A DNA stretch of 39,859 bases from Myxococcales bacterium (GCA_011526095.1 WYBA01000088.1:1-39859); one strand, 5' to 3'. Counted from the stretch's first letter, positions 10,834 through 19,643 are shown. Numbers and translations: made by a program. Notes: generated by a model from the letters alone, not told the origin.

Positions 10834-10957
10834 CCCTGGCCGTCCGGCCAGGGGGCGGCCGGCGCGGCTGTCCGGCCGGGCGATCCCCGGACGGTCAGGT
10901 CCGGCAGGCGTCAGATCAGGGCCTTGACGAGGGGGGGATGGCGGCCCACGTTGGGCC
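10834..10957. promoter_or_regulatory. Inverted-repeat cluster in divergent intergenic region
   Basis: The 287-nt space between the HtrA-like pair and the NarL-type regulator holds a perfect 8-bp hairpin with a 4-nt loop (10834-10853, CCCTGGCC / GGCCAGGG), the half-site GTCCGG at 10870 and 10899 with CCGGAC at 10887, and a second perfect repeat GGCCCACGTTGGGCC at 10943-10957. These symmetric sites are suited to dimeric regulators and could be operators for either direction, perhaps for the NarL-type protein itself. That role is inference; only the symmetry is seen. Confidence 0.45.
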
Positions 10958-11023
10958 AATCGACGCGCGACCCGTTGCCGCGCGGACAGCCGGACCCAAC
11001 AGGCCGGACCGAAGGAACCTCTC

Positions 11024-11704
11024 ATGACTCGCAACCCCAACCTTCCGGTCCGTGAAGTCGACGGCCCGATCCGCGTCGCCGTGCTCACCGATGACCCGCT
11101 GCTGCGGCGGGGCCTGCAGTCGATCCTGGCCCGCGGCGGTGAGGCGGCGAGCGGCGGCGCCGGCGGCGCCGTCGACGTCGTCGATCTCTCGGCCGCGCAG
11201 GTCGCGCTGTGGGACGCCGGCGTGGACGCCGGGCGCGCGCTGCTGCGCCTGCGCGAGATCGCCGAGCTCGACGTGCCGGTGCTCGCGGTCGTCGCGGAGC
11301 CCGCGCACCTGCAGCCCGCGCTCGCCGCCGGCGCGCGCGGCGTCGTGCTGCGCGATCAGGTCGGCCCGGGGCTGGCCGCGGCGCTCGCGGCCGTGCGCAG
11401 CGGACTGACGGTGATCGACACCTCGCTCGCCGCCTCGCTCACGCCCGGGCTCGGCGGCGCGATGCGCCGCGACATCCCGACCGAGAGCGCGCGCAAGAAG
11501 GGCGGCGGCGAGCTGACCGACCGCGAGCGCCAGGTCGTGCAGCTGCTGGCCGAGGGGCTGTCGAACAAGCTGATCGCGGATCGTCTCGGCATCAGCGACC
11601 ACACCGCCAAGTTCCACGTCAACGGCGTGATGGCGAAGCTCGGCGCCGGGACCCGGACCGAGGCCGTGGTCGAGGCGGTGCGCCGCGGCCTGGTGACGCT
11701 GTAG
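11024..11704 (+). CDS. NarL/FixJ-type response regulator
   Basis: 226 residues with an AAGGAA ribosome site about 8 nt before the ATG. The N-terminal receiver-like domain (about 15-130) starts RVAVLTDDPLLRRGLQSIL, with the acidic pair intact and a probable phospho-acceptor Asp in VALWDAG; the conserved Lys late in the receiver is Arg (GARGVVLRDQ), so phosphorylation may be weak or absent. A Gly/Ala-rich insert (about 38-50) is unusual. The C-terminal LuxR-type helix-turn-helix (about 163-224: ELTDRERQVVQLLAEGLSNK, then LIADRLGISDHTAKFHV) binds DNA. No kinase is adjacent, so this is an orphan regulator. It is divergent from the HtrA-like pair across a region rich in inverted repeats. Its 3' end overlaps the convergent ATL gene by 86 nt. 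Confidence 0.9.
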   Translation: MTRNPNLPVREVDGPIRVAVLTDDPLLRRGLQSILARGGEAASGGAGGAVDVVDLSAAQVALWDAGVDAGRALLRLREIAELDVPVLAVVAEPAHLQPALAAGARGVVLRDQVGPGLAAALAAVRSGLTVIDTSLAASLTPGLGGAMRRDIPTESARKKGGGELTDRERQVVQLLAEGLSNKLIADRLGISDHTAKFHVNGVMAKLGAGTRTEAVVEAVRRGLVTL

Positions 11705-12038
11705 GCAGCCACCCGAACCGCGCCAGATCGATCGTCCCCGCCGCGCTGACCTCGACGCCCTCGCGCTCGAGGAGCTGGCGCTGCACCGCTGCGCCCACGG
11801 GATCGTGGATCGCGATCCGCCCGGTGGACTTGCCGCGCTTGCCGACGATCCGCTGCCACGGCAGGCGGCCGCCCGACTGCTTCATCGCGGCGCCCGCGAC
11901 GCGGCCTCCTCCGGGCAGCCCCGCGAGCTCCGCGAGCTGGCCGTAGGTCGCGACGCGGCCGCGCGGGACGCGACGTGCGACCGCATGGATCGCGCGAAAC
12001 AGCCGGGCGAGGTGCGCGCCGTCGTCGGATCGAGCCAT
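11619..12038 (-). CDS. atl: Alkyltransferase-like (ATL) DNA lesion-recognition protein
   Basis: 139 residues from the ATG at 12038. The domain matches the C-terminal DNA-binding half of O6-alkylguanine transferases: LFRAIHAVARRVPRGRVATY (about 13-32), RVAGAAMKQ with the Arg finger (about 46), and GRLPWQRIVGKRG. The usual PCHR active-site Cys is Trp61 (PWQR), the hallmark of ATL proteins, which bind O6-alkylguanine but cannot repair it and instead pass lesions to nucleotide-excision repair. The conserved domain ends near IDLARFGWLP (about 112); a further Pro/Arg/Ser-rich tail of about 27 residues is antisense to the 3' end of the NarL-type regulator. The promoter faces the MoaD-MoaE gene and appears to share its -10 bases. 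Confidence 0.88.
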   Translation of the reverse strand: MARSDDGAHLARLFRAIHAVARRVPRGRVATYGQLAELAGLPGGGRVAGAAMKQSGGRLPWQRIVGKRGKSTGRIAIHDPVGAAVQRQLLEREGVEVSAAGTIDLARFGWLPTASPGRGAPPRPRPRSGSRRRASPSRR

Positions 12039-12046
12039 CTTCGGGC

Positions 12047-12053
12047 TACGGTA
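12047..12053. promoter_or_regulatory. Overlapping divergent -10 elements (TACGGT / TACCGT)
   Basis: The bases TACGGTA read as TACGGT on the plus strand (12047-12052), 7 nt before the ATG at 12060, and as TACCGT on the minus strand (12053-12048), 9 nt before the ATG at 12038. The two promoters therefore share almost the same bases, and polymerase should occupy only one direction at a time. No Shine-Dalgarno is present on either side. Confidence 0.55.
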
Positions 12054-12059
12054 ACGCAC

Positions 12060-12740
12060 ATGCGGATCACGGTCCTGTACTTCGCGGTGTTCCGCGAGCG
12101 CCTCGGCCGCAGCGACGAGCAGCTCGAGCTCCCCGACGGGGCGACGCTCGCCGCGCTGATCGACGCGCTCGAGCAGCGCCACGACGCGGTGCGCGCGCTG
12201 CGCGGGCGCTACCGCGTCGCGGTGGACCAGGACATGGTCGACGGCGCGCTCGCCGCGACCGCGCTGCGCGACGGCGCCGAGGTCGCGCTGATCCCGCCGG
12301 TCGCGGGCGGCGCGGACCCGCGCCCGCGCCACGTCCGCGTGCTCGGCGAGCCGCTGTCGCTCGACCGGTGCCTGGCGGCGGTCGACTCGCCCGAGGCGGG
12401 CGGCGTCGTCACGTTCACCGGCAAGGTCCGCCGCCACAGCCACGGCGCGCGGATCGAGCGGCTCGACTACGAGGCGTACGGCACGATGGCGGAGAAGGTG
12501 ATGACCGCGCTGTGCGACGAGATCGAGGCCGAGCTGCCCGGCGTGCGCGTCGCGGTCGAGCACCGCGTCGGCACGCTGGGCATCGGCGACACCGCCGTCG
12601 TGATCGCCGCGTCGGCGGCGCACCGGGCCGAGGCGTTCACCGCGTGCCGCGCGATGATCGACCGGCTGAAGGACCGCGTGCCGATCTGGAAGAAGGAGAT
12701 CGGCGAGCACGGCGAGGAGTGGGTCGGCCTCGGGCCCTAG
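12060..12740 (+). CDS. moaX: MoaD-MoaE fusion, molybdopterin synthase
   Basis: 226 residues. Residues 1-84 are a MoaD-like beta-grasp domain (MRITVLYFAVFRERLG... VALIPPVAGG) ending in the Gly83-Gly84 that in free MoaD forms the thiocarboxylate. Residues about 91-226 are MoaE: TFTGKVR, LDYEAYGTMAEK, HRVGTLGIGDTAVVIAASAA and the Lys-containing KDRVPIWKKEIG near the end. The enzyme adds two sulfurs to precursor Z in molybdenum-cofactor synthesis. A similar fusion, MoaX of Mycobacterium tuberculosis, is cleaved at the Gly-Gly to become active, so processing after Gly84 is expected here. No other moa gene is nearby. The start is set by a TACGGT -10 seven bases upstream. Confidence 0.93.
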   Translation: MRITVLYFAVFRERLGRSDEQLELPDGATLAALIDALEQRHDAVRALRGRYRVAVDQDMVDGALAATALRDGAEVALIPPVAGGADPRPRHVRVLGEPLSLDRCLAAVDSPEAGGVVTFTGKVRRHSHGARIERLDYEAYGTMAEKVMTALCDEIEAELPGVRVAVEHRVGTLGIGDTAVVIAASAAHRAEAFTACRAMIDRLKDRVPIWKKEIGEHGEEWVGLGP

Positions 12741-12761
12741 ATCGAGGCCACGAGACGACGG

Positions 12762-13253
12762 CTACCCGCCCCAGGGCGCGCGCGCCTCGCGGTCGGGATC
12801 CGGCGGCAGGTTGATGAAGTGCGCCGGGAACCGCGCCGCGAGGTAGCCGAGGATGTCGCGGATCGACACGATGCCGAGCGCGGTCGGGCGACGCGGGCCG
12901 CCCTCGCCGTCGGCGGGCAGGATCGGCAGGTGCCGCCGCTTGCCGACGTGCATCCGGCGCAGCGCCTCGGCGACGGTGTCGTCCTGGCGGATGATCATCG
13001 GGCGCGCCGTCATCACCTCGGACACCGGCGTCGCGCGCCAGTGGCCGGTGCCGTGATCGACGCGATGGATGAGGTCGCGCTCGCTGAAGATGCCGACCAG
13101 CTCGCCGGTGTCCGGCTCGACGACGAGCGCCGCGCCGTGGCGGCGCTCGTGCATCGCCTCGACCACCGCGCCGAGCAGCGCGTCGGGCGGCACCTGCACC
13201 GGGTCGCGCACCGGCAGGCTCGAGATCGGCAGGGTCGCGATCGTCTCCAGCAT
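12762..13253 (-). CDS. CBS-domain-pair protein (second of a tandem)
   Basis: 163 residues starting MLETIATLPIS, with GGGGAGG about 7 nt before the ATG. Two CBS motifs make one Bateman module: about 20-70 (VVEAMHERRHGAALVVEPDT, then LVGIFSERDLIHRV) and about 85-140 (VSEVMTARPMIIRQDDTVAE, then ALGIVSIRDILGYL). Such pairs usually bind adenine nucleotides and regulate a partner; stand-alone ones like this often sense energy state. The first start base lies only 2 nt after the stop of the related gene upstream, so they form an operon. The order, size and GxxT/SxRD motifs suggest a gene duplication. It ends 21 nt from the convergent MoaD-MoaE gene. Confidence 0.9.
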   Translation of the reverse strand: MLETIATLPISSLPVRDPVQVPPDALLGAVVEAMHERRHGAALVVEPDTGELVGIFSERDLIHRVDHGTGHWRATPVSEVMTARPMIIRQDDTVAEALRRMHVGKRRHLPILPADGEGGPRRPTALGIVSIRDILGYLAARFPAHFINLPPDPDREARAPWGG

Positions 13254-13255
13254 GA

Positions 13256-13720
13256 TCAACCTCCCCCCAGGTCCAGCCACAGCTCGTCCGTCGGCGGGTC
13301 CGGCAGCCGGCCGAGCAGATCTTCGAACACGTCGTCGAGGTGCGCGATCACGTCCCACACCGTGAGCAACCCGACCGGGCGGCCCTCGTCGTCGACGACC
13401 GGCAGCCGGCGCATGTTGCGCACGGCCATGCGGTTGATCGCGTAGGCGACGTCGTGGTGCCGCTTCACGGCCTCGGGCTGCGCCGTCATCACCGCGCTCA
13501 GCGGCGTGTCGGCCGGCGCGCGCTGCGGCGCCGCGACGCGGTGCAGGAAGTCCCGCCCGGTGAAGATGCCGACGAGCCGGCCGTCCTCGACGACGAGGAC
13601 GCAGTCGAGCCCCGAGTCGTTCATCGCCGCGAGCGCCTCGGCCACCGTCGCCGTGGCCGGTAGCTCCGGCCACGACCGCTCCCCGAGGAACTCCGAGATC
13701 GTTCGCTGGATCCGTTCCAT
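13256..13720 (-). CDS. CBS-domain-pair protein (first of a tandem)
   Basis: 154 residues starting MERIQRTISEFLGERSW, with GGAGGG five bases before the ATG and a candidate TACGCT -10 further upstream. Two CBS motifs: about 25-75 (VAEALAAMNDSGLDCVLVVE, then LVGIFTGRDFLHRV) and about 85-140 (LSAVMTAQPEAVKRHHDVAY, then PVGLLTVWDVIAHL). The second motif has the TVWD variant where the partner has SIRD. The Bateman pair probably binds an adenine nucleotide. It is followed two bases later by a paralogue. It lies about 100 nt downstream of gspN on the same strand but has its own promoter-like signal, so a role in secretion is not implied. Confidence 0.9.
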   Translation of the reverse strand: MERIQRTISEFLGERSWPELPATATVAEALAAMNDSGLDCVLVVEDGRLVGIFTGRDFLHRVAAPQRAPADTPLSAVMTAQPEAVKRHHDVAYAINRMAVRNMRRLPVVDDEGRPVGLLTVWDVIAHLDDVFEDLLGRLPDPPTDELWLDLGGG

Positions 13721-13739
13721 GGCGCCCTCCCTGGTGACC

Positions 13740-13745
13740 AGCGTA
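13740..13745 (-). promoter_or_regulatory. Candidate -10 (TACGCT) for the CBS operon
   Basis: On the minus strand GGTACGCT lies 19 nt before the ATG at 13720. Unlike the leaderless cases, a good GGAGGG ribosome site sits in the short leader between them. Confidence 0.45.
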
Positions 13746-13820
13746 CCAGCAGGCCCCAGGGCGGGGTACCGCGAACCTGGCCAGGCTCGCCGCATCCGCG
13801 ACGTCGGAACGTGGCGGCGA

Positions 13821-15236
13821 TTACTCGTTCTCGGGCGGGACTTCCTTGAGCTCGACCGGCGGCGGACCGTTGTCCGGGCCGGCGCTGTCGCCGGGCCCCG
13901 GCGAGCCCTGGCCCTCGGTGCCGGGCGGCGGCGCGCCCTCGGGCGGCGGCGGCGGCGGCGGCTCGGTCCCGGGCGGGAGGTCGGTGCCCGGCGGCGCGCC
14001 CGTGCCCGTGCCCGCCGCGGCGGGATCGGTCCCGGCCGGCGCGACCGTGTCGACGCCCGGGCGGACGTCGTCGATCTTCGGCGTCGGCGCGGCGTCGATG
14101 ACGTCGCCGGACGGGGCCGGCTGGACCGTGCCGGGCGGCCCGCCCGGGCCCGCCGCGCCGTTGCCGTCGCTCGGCGCGTCGGGGACGTTGGACAGCGACG
14201 GCCGCGCGCGCCCGCCGGCGCCGGCGTCACCGCCGCCGACGTCGCCGCCGCTCGAGCCGTCGCACGCCTTGGGCAGGTAGCGCATCCCGCCGAGCGTGCC
14301 GGTGACCTTGAGGTGACGCAGCCCGTCGGGCATGAGCACGCCGCCGATCAGATCGAGCGAGCCGTGGAACTTCGGCTCGCGCTGGGCGAGCGCGTCGGTG
14401 CCGCGGAACTGGATGCACCCGGTCTCGATCTTCGACGCGCTCAGCGTGCGCTCGACCGTGCCGGACAGCTCGACGATCAGATCGCCGTCGGGCGACACCG
14501 CGGTCCACCGCTTCATCGCGAACTTGCCGTTCTCGATCACCAGCTCGGCCTGCAGCCGGTCGATGAACATCCGCGGCACCTCGATGCCCTCCCCGACCCA
14601 CGCCGCCTTCGCGCCGGTCATCGTGCGCGGCTTGATCTTCACCCCGTCGCCGCCGATCGTGCAGGTCGGGCAGTCGACGACGAACCGCGCCGAGGCGCGC
14701 CGCCAGTCGCCGCCGGGCAGATCGAGCCGCGCGGTCACCGTGCCGTTGCCCGCCATCGGCAGGCCGACGACCGAGGACAGGCCGGGCACCTCGGACAGCG
14801 GCAGGCTGCGGCTGTCGAGCGCCAGCTTGGTGCGCCCGCCGCCGAGCTCGATCGTGCCGGTGATGTGCCCGGGCCCGATCCGCGCGTCGAGGTCGACGAC
14901 CGCCGCCGCCGAGAACAGCGAGGCGAACAGCCGCACGTCGACGTCGAGCCGGTCGATCGCGATCAGCTTGGGCACCTCGCCCGGCTTGCTCGGGCGGGTG
15001 CGGAGCTGGACGGACGTGAGCGAGAAGTCGCCGGGCAGCCAGCCGCGCTCGACGCCGCCGACCGTGACCTCGTAGCGGCTCGACAGCGCCTCGACGCCCT
15101 TGTCCTTGACCCGGTCGTACGGGAACGTGAGGTGGAGCGCGTAGACGAACGAGATCAGGCCGAGCAGCACGTAGCCGGCGATCTTGAGCGCCTTGCGCGA
15201 CCGGGGACCGAGCGGGATCGAGAACGAGCGCGCCAT
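13821..15236 (-). CDS. gspN: T2SS protein GspN with long Pro/Gly-rich tail
   Basis: 471 residues, against about 250 in typical GspN. One membrane helix lies at about 18-38 (ALKIAGYVLLGLISFVYALH). The periplasmic part (about 60-340) is an AsmA-like beta-rich domain with GGVERGWLPGDFSLTSVQL, PGHITGTIELGGGRTKLALD and a CPTC dithiol around residue 190. From about 345 to the end it is low-complexity, rich in Gly, Pro, Ala and Asp, including a run of seven Pro coded by GGC/CGG trinucleotides. The start overlaps the stop of gspM (ATGA). GspN is an accessory inner-membrane subunit found in some T2SS operons. The tail is long enough to reach towards the outer membrane or to bind peptidoglycan, which is inference. 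Confidence 0.88.
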   Translation of the reverse strand: MARSFSIPLGPRSRKALKIAGYVLLGLISFVYALHLTFPYDRVKDKGVEALSSRYEVTVGGVERGWLPGDFSLTSVQLRTRPSKPGEVPKLIAIDRLDVDVRLFASLFSAAAVVDLDARIGPGHITGTIELGGGRTKLALDSRSLPLSEVPGLSSVVGLPMAGNGTVTARLDLPGGDWRRASARFVVDCPTCTIGGDGVKIKPRTMTGAKAAWVGEGIEVPRMFIDRLQAELVIENGKFAMKRWTAVSPDGDLIVELSGTVERTLSASKIETGCIQFRGTDALAQREPKFHGSLDLIGGVLMPDGLRHLKVTGTLGGMRYLPKACDGSSGGDVGGGDAGAGGRARPSLSNVPDAPSDGNGAAGPGGPPGTVQPAPSGDVIDAAPTPKIDDVRPGVDTVAPAGTDPAAAGTGTGAPPGTDLPPGTEPPPPPPPEGAPPPGTEGQGSPGPGDSAGPDNGPPPVELKEVPPENE

Positions 15237-15874
15237 CAGTTGCCTCCCGCCGGCGGGGTCGCGGTGCCCGCGCCACCCGAGGGCGTCGGCGCGGGCGCGC
15301 CCGTGCCGGCGCCGCCGCCGGCCGGGGCGGCCGCCGCCTCCTTCGAGTACGTCGAGACCTCGAGCTTGAGGTCGAGCTTCTCCTTGTCGCCGAACGATCG
15401 CTTGAGGACGATGTGGCTGGTCACGACCAGCTTGTTGTCGCTCTCGATCGCCTCGAGGAAGTCCTTGACCTGCTGGATCGTCAGCCCGGTGACCTGCAGC
15501 TCGATCGTGTGGACGACGAACCCGTTCTTGGTCCCGCCGGCGCGCGGCTTGTACGTCGGCACGGTGATCCCGACCTTCTGCGCCGCCTTGTCGAGGTAGC
15601 TCTCGAGCTTGACCGGCTCGGTGCCGATGTTCGCGGCCGGGTTCGTCGCCGCCGCGCCGCCGTCGCGGCCGTGGATCCGGTAGTGCTCCAGCACGCCGAG
15701 CGCCTGGCGCATCTTGCCGTTGCTCGCCTCGATCGCGTCGAGCCGGTCGGAGATGCCGAGCCCGAGGAACGCCAGGATCGTGACGACGGCGCTGGCGCCG
15801 AGCAGCACGACGAGCTTCCGCTCGCGCGGCGTGATGCCGTCCCACTTGTCGCGGAGGGTGTCGATCGCGGCCAT
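15236..15874 (-). CDS. gspM: T2SS inner-membrane protein GspM
   Basis: 212 residues. It has a short cytoplasmic start (MAAIDTLRDKWDGITPRERK), one membrane helix at about 21-40 (LVVLLGASAVVTILAFLGLG), and then a periplasmic coiled region and a ferredoxin-like domain (about 90-185: FVVHTIELQVTGLTIQQVKD, VTSHIVLKRSFGDKEKLDLK). The C-terminal 28 residues are Ala/Gly/Pro-rich. GspM pairs with GspL in the inner-membrane platform of the T2SS, and the layout also resembles PilO. The gene begins 2 nt after gspL and ends in a four-base overlap with gspN. Confidence 0.92.
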   Translation of the reverse strand: MAAIDTLRDKWDGITPRERKLVVLLGASAVVTILAFLGLGISDRLDAIEASNGKMRQALGVLEHYRIHGRDGGAAATNPAANIGTEPVKLESYLDKAAQKVGITVPTYKPRAGGTKNGFVVHTIELQVTGLTIQQVKDFLEAIESDNKLVVTSHIVLKRSFGDKEKLDLKLEVSTYSKEAAAAPAGGGAGTGAPAPTPSGGAGTATPPAGGN

Positions 15875-15876
15875 GG

Positions 15877-17532
15877 CTACATGCACCCCGACTTGATGGT
15901 GAACTCGAACTGACGCTTGCCGTCGGCGGTCGCCTGGGTCGCCCCGCGGTTGACCTCCTCGAAGCAGGTCTGCGCCTTGAGCGCGGTCTCGACCGCGTCG
16001 ACCTCGTCGGGCGATTTCGCGGTGCCCTTGATCACGACCTTGGTCGCGTCGATCTCGACCAGCTCGACGTCGAGCGTGACCTTGTCGCGCGCCGGCATCC
16101 GCTGCGACAGGTCGAGCAGGATGTCCCACGCGGTCATCTTGGGCAGCGGCGACGCCATCTCGGTGACCTGCCCGGTCGCGGACGCGAGGATGTCGTCGGC
16201 GGACTTGGGGTCCCCGAACTCGACCGTGCTCTCCTCGGCGACGCGCTGGACGAGGATCCGCTCGGCCTTGCGCAGCGTCGCGTGGGCGAACCACGCGCTG
16301 GTCGTCGCCGCGGCGGTGATCAGCGTGGCCGCGAGCGCGAGCTGCGGCGCCTTGGCGCGCAGGAACGTCAGGTCGACGCGGTGCGCGAGCGCGCCGGAGC
16401 GCAGATCGAGCAGCGGCCGCGCGCTCTCGGCGTCGGCGAGGATGCCCAGGCACAGCGCCGACGACTCGGCCGACACCTGCCCCGCCATCCGCCCGAGCAG
16501 CGCGCCGCCGTCGGCGTCGTCGATCGTCGCGACCGGCACGCCGAGCTGCTCGCCGAGCCACGCCGGCATCCCGCGCAGCCGGCTGCCGCCGCCGACGAGC
16601 AGCACGCTCGTCACCGTCGTGCCGGTCTTGGCGCGGCACGCCGCGAACGTCTGGCGCAACTCGCGCAGCATCGCCTGCAGCTCGCCCTGCATCACCTCGC
16701 TGACCCGCGCCCACGCCTCGCTCGTCGCCGGCATCGCCGCCGAGGCGATGAACCCGTCGGTGTGCTTGGCCTGCTCGGCCTCCGCCCACGGCAGCCGCCA
16801 CGTCTTCGCCACCGCCTCGGTCAGGTGCTTGCCGCCGCGCGACACCGTGCGGGCGTAGACCGCGCGGCTCGCGCGGACGACGACGACGTCGGTGCGGGCA
16901 TGGCCGACGTCGACCACGGCGATCGCGCCGGCGGCGCGCGCCGCGGCCAGCGACGGCAGCCGGTCGACCAGCCGCGCCATCGGCCCGGCCTCGGGCACCA
17001 GGCTCCGCGCCGGCGCGCCGGCGTCGCTCGCGACCTTGAGCCAGGCCTGCGCGCGGTCGAGCGCCATCGCGTAGGTCAACACGCGCATGCCGGACGACGG
17101 CGCGGCGACGCGGCCGCGCACCGGCTCGGCCGCCGCGCCCGGCTCGCCCGGCGCCGCGGCCGGCGTCGGATCCGGCGGCAGCGTCTCGAACGCGTAGACC
17201 ATGTTCTCGAGGTCGACCGGCACGACGTTCTCGAGCTCGGCGCCGACGGCCTTCTCGAGATCGGCGCGGCGCAGCGTCTTGAACGGGAACTCGAGCACGT
17301 GGGTGAACACGTGGTCGCCGGGCACCGCGAGGTAGACGTTGTCGTGATCGATCTTCACCTCGCGGGCGAGCTGGGCGAGCGCGCGCGACGCGCGGGCCTC
17401 CCACGGCTCGTCGCCGTCGAGGATGGGGCGCTCGTGGAACGACGACAGCGTCGCGTGCCGCAGCCCCGGCTGGGCGATCGCGATCTTGACGCTCCACGCG
17501 CCGAGATCGACGGCGATGATCCGGTTCGCCAT
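15877..17532 (-). CDS. gspL: T2SS GspL, PilM-PilN-like with complete actin-fold motifs
   Basis: 551 residues, longer than typical GspL (about 400). Residues 1-360 are an actin/PilM-like cytoplasmic domain with a phosphate-1 motif (IIAVDLGAWSVKIAI), a phosphate-2 motif (IAVVDVGHARTDVVVV) and an adenosine motif (LLVGGGSRLRGMPAWLGEQ). A membrane helix lies at about 398-420 (LALAATLITAAATTSAWFAH). The periplasmic end is PilN-like (ILLDLSQRMPARDKVTLDVE, VVIKGTAKSPDEVDAV) with two late Cys. In classical GspL the nucleotide site is degenerate; here the actin motifs look intact, so nucleotide binding is plausible. It links the GspE ATPase to the inner-membrane ring. It begins 18 nt after gspK. Confidence 0.9.
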   Translation of the reverse strand: MANRIIAVDLGAWSVKIAIAQPGLRHATLSSFHERPILDGDEPWEARASRALAQLAREVKIDHDNVYLAVPGDHVFTHVLEFPFKTLRRADLEKAVGAELENVVPVDLENMVYAFETLPPDPTPAAAPGEPGAAAEPVRGRVAAPSSGMRVLTYAMALDRAQAWLKVASDAGAPARSLVPEAGPMARLVDRLPSLAAARAAGAIAVVDVGHARTDVVVVRASRAVYARTVSRGGKHLTEAVAKTWRLPWAEAEQAKHTDGFIASAAMPATSEAWARVSEVMQGELQAMLRELRQTFAACRAKTGTTVTSVLLVGGGSRLRGMPAWLGEQLGVPVATIDDADGGALLGRMAGQVSAESSALCLGILADAESARPLLDLRSGALAHRVDLTFLRAKAPQLALAATLITAAATTSAWFAHATLRKAERILVQRVAEESTVEFGDPKSADDILASATGQVTEMASPLPKMTAWDILLDLSQRMPARDKVTLDVELVEIDATKVVIKGTAKSPDEVDAVETALKAQTCFEEVNRGATQATADGKRQFEFTIKSGCM

Positions 17533-17550
17533 GGTGGTGGGTGTCCCTGC

Positions 17551-18920
<1,370 letters not shown>

Positions 18921-18924
<4 letters not shown>

Positions 18925-19643
18925 TGGCCCCTCTCGTACTCGGTGCCGAACCGGCTCTCGAGCGGCTCCTGCAGCAGCAGCCGGGCCTGCGTCACCAGCT
19001 CGCGCTCGACGCCGGCCTCGCGCCAGGTGACCGTGATCTTGACCCGCGTCGGCAGGCGATCCTTCTGCCCGTCCGCCTTGGTCGTGTCCCAGTCGGCCTT
19101 CCACTGCTGGTCCTTCCAGTCCCAGTACTCGAACTCGACCTCCTCGATGTCGCGCAGCACGATGTCGGACTCGCCCGGCGTCTCCTTCCAGCTCTCGCCC
19201 GGGTTGGTGAGGCGGCGCGCCTCGCGGCGGATCCAGTTGGTCTTGCCCGGATCCTCCTTGTCGGCGGCCGCGCTGTAGCTGATCAGCGTCTGGTCGCTCT
19301 CGTTGGCCTCGGCCCACAGCACCTGGTGCGCGAGGCTGGAGAACCGCACCTCGTCGACGTCGCCGCCGTCCTTGCCCGAGAAGAACGTGCGGCGATCGAA
19401 CGCGTCGGTGTCCTCGTTCTTGGACAGGTAGGCGTGCTCGAGGTCGGTGACGACGCGCGCGAGCCCGACGCGGATCTCCTGGACCCGGGCCTGGACCTCG
19501 CCGTAGGTGCGCTTGGCCTCGCTGGTGCGCGAGGTCGTGCCCCACGCCATGAACATCATCCCGCCGAGGATGGTCGAGGCGATCATGACCTCCATCAGCG
19601 TGAGGCCGGCCTGGTGGCGCGCGATGTCGCGAACGCGGGTCAC
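18921..19643 (-). CDS. gspJ: T2SS minor pseudopilin GspJ
   Basis: 240 residues from a GTG overlapping the gspI stop. Prepilin cleavage is expected after Gly13, giving L-T-L-M-E with Glu at +5 and the stem LTLMEVMIASTILGGMMFMA. The globular part has the GspJ pattern (EVQARVQEIRVGLARVVTDL, a Trp-rich EYWDWKDQQWKADWD, and KITVTWREAGVERELVTQA). The basic N-terminal stretch before the cleavage site is short. GspJ joins GspI and GspK at the tip of the pseudopilus. Its start has only a weak purine run (GAAGAAG), so coupling to gspI is probably important for translation. Confidence 0.92.

Noticed and set aside
10942..10957. CGGCCCACGTTGGGCC as a third sigma-54 promoter upstream of the NarL-type regulator
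   Set aside because: It has GG-N10-GC, but the -12 box reads TTGGGC rather than TTGC, and the sequence is better explained as a perfect inverted repeat.
10773..11088. Extension of the HtrA frame upstream to 11088, giving a 760-residue protein
   Set aside because: The extra part is an Arg-rich out-of-frame reading of the pseudoprotease gene; the GTG at 9831 with GGAG and a GTGA overlap fits better.
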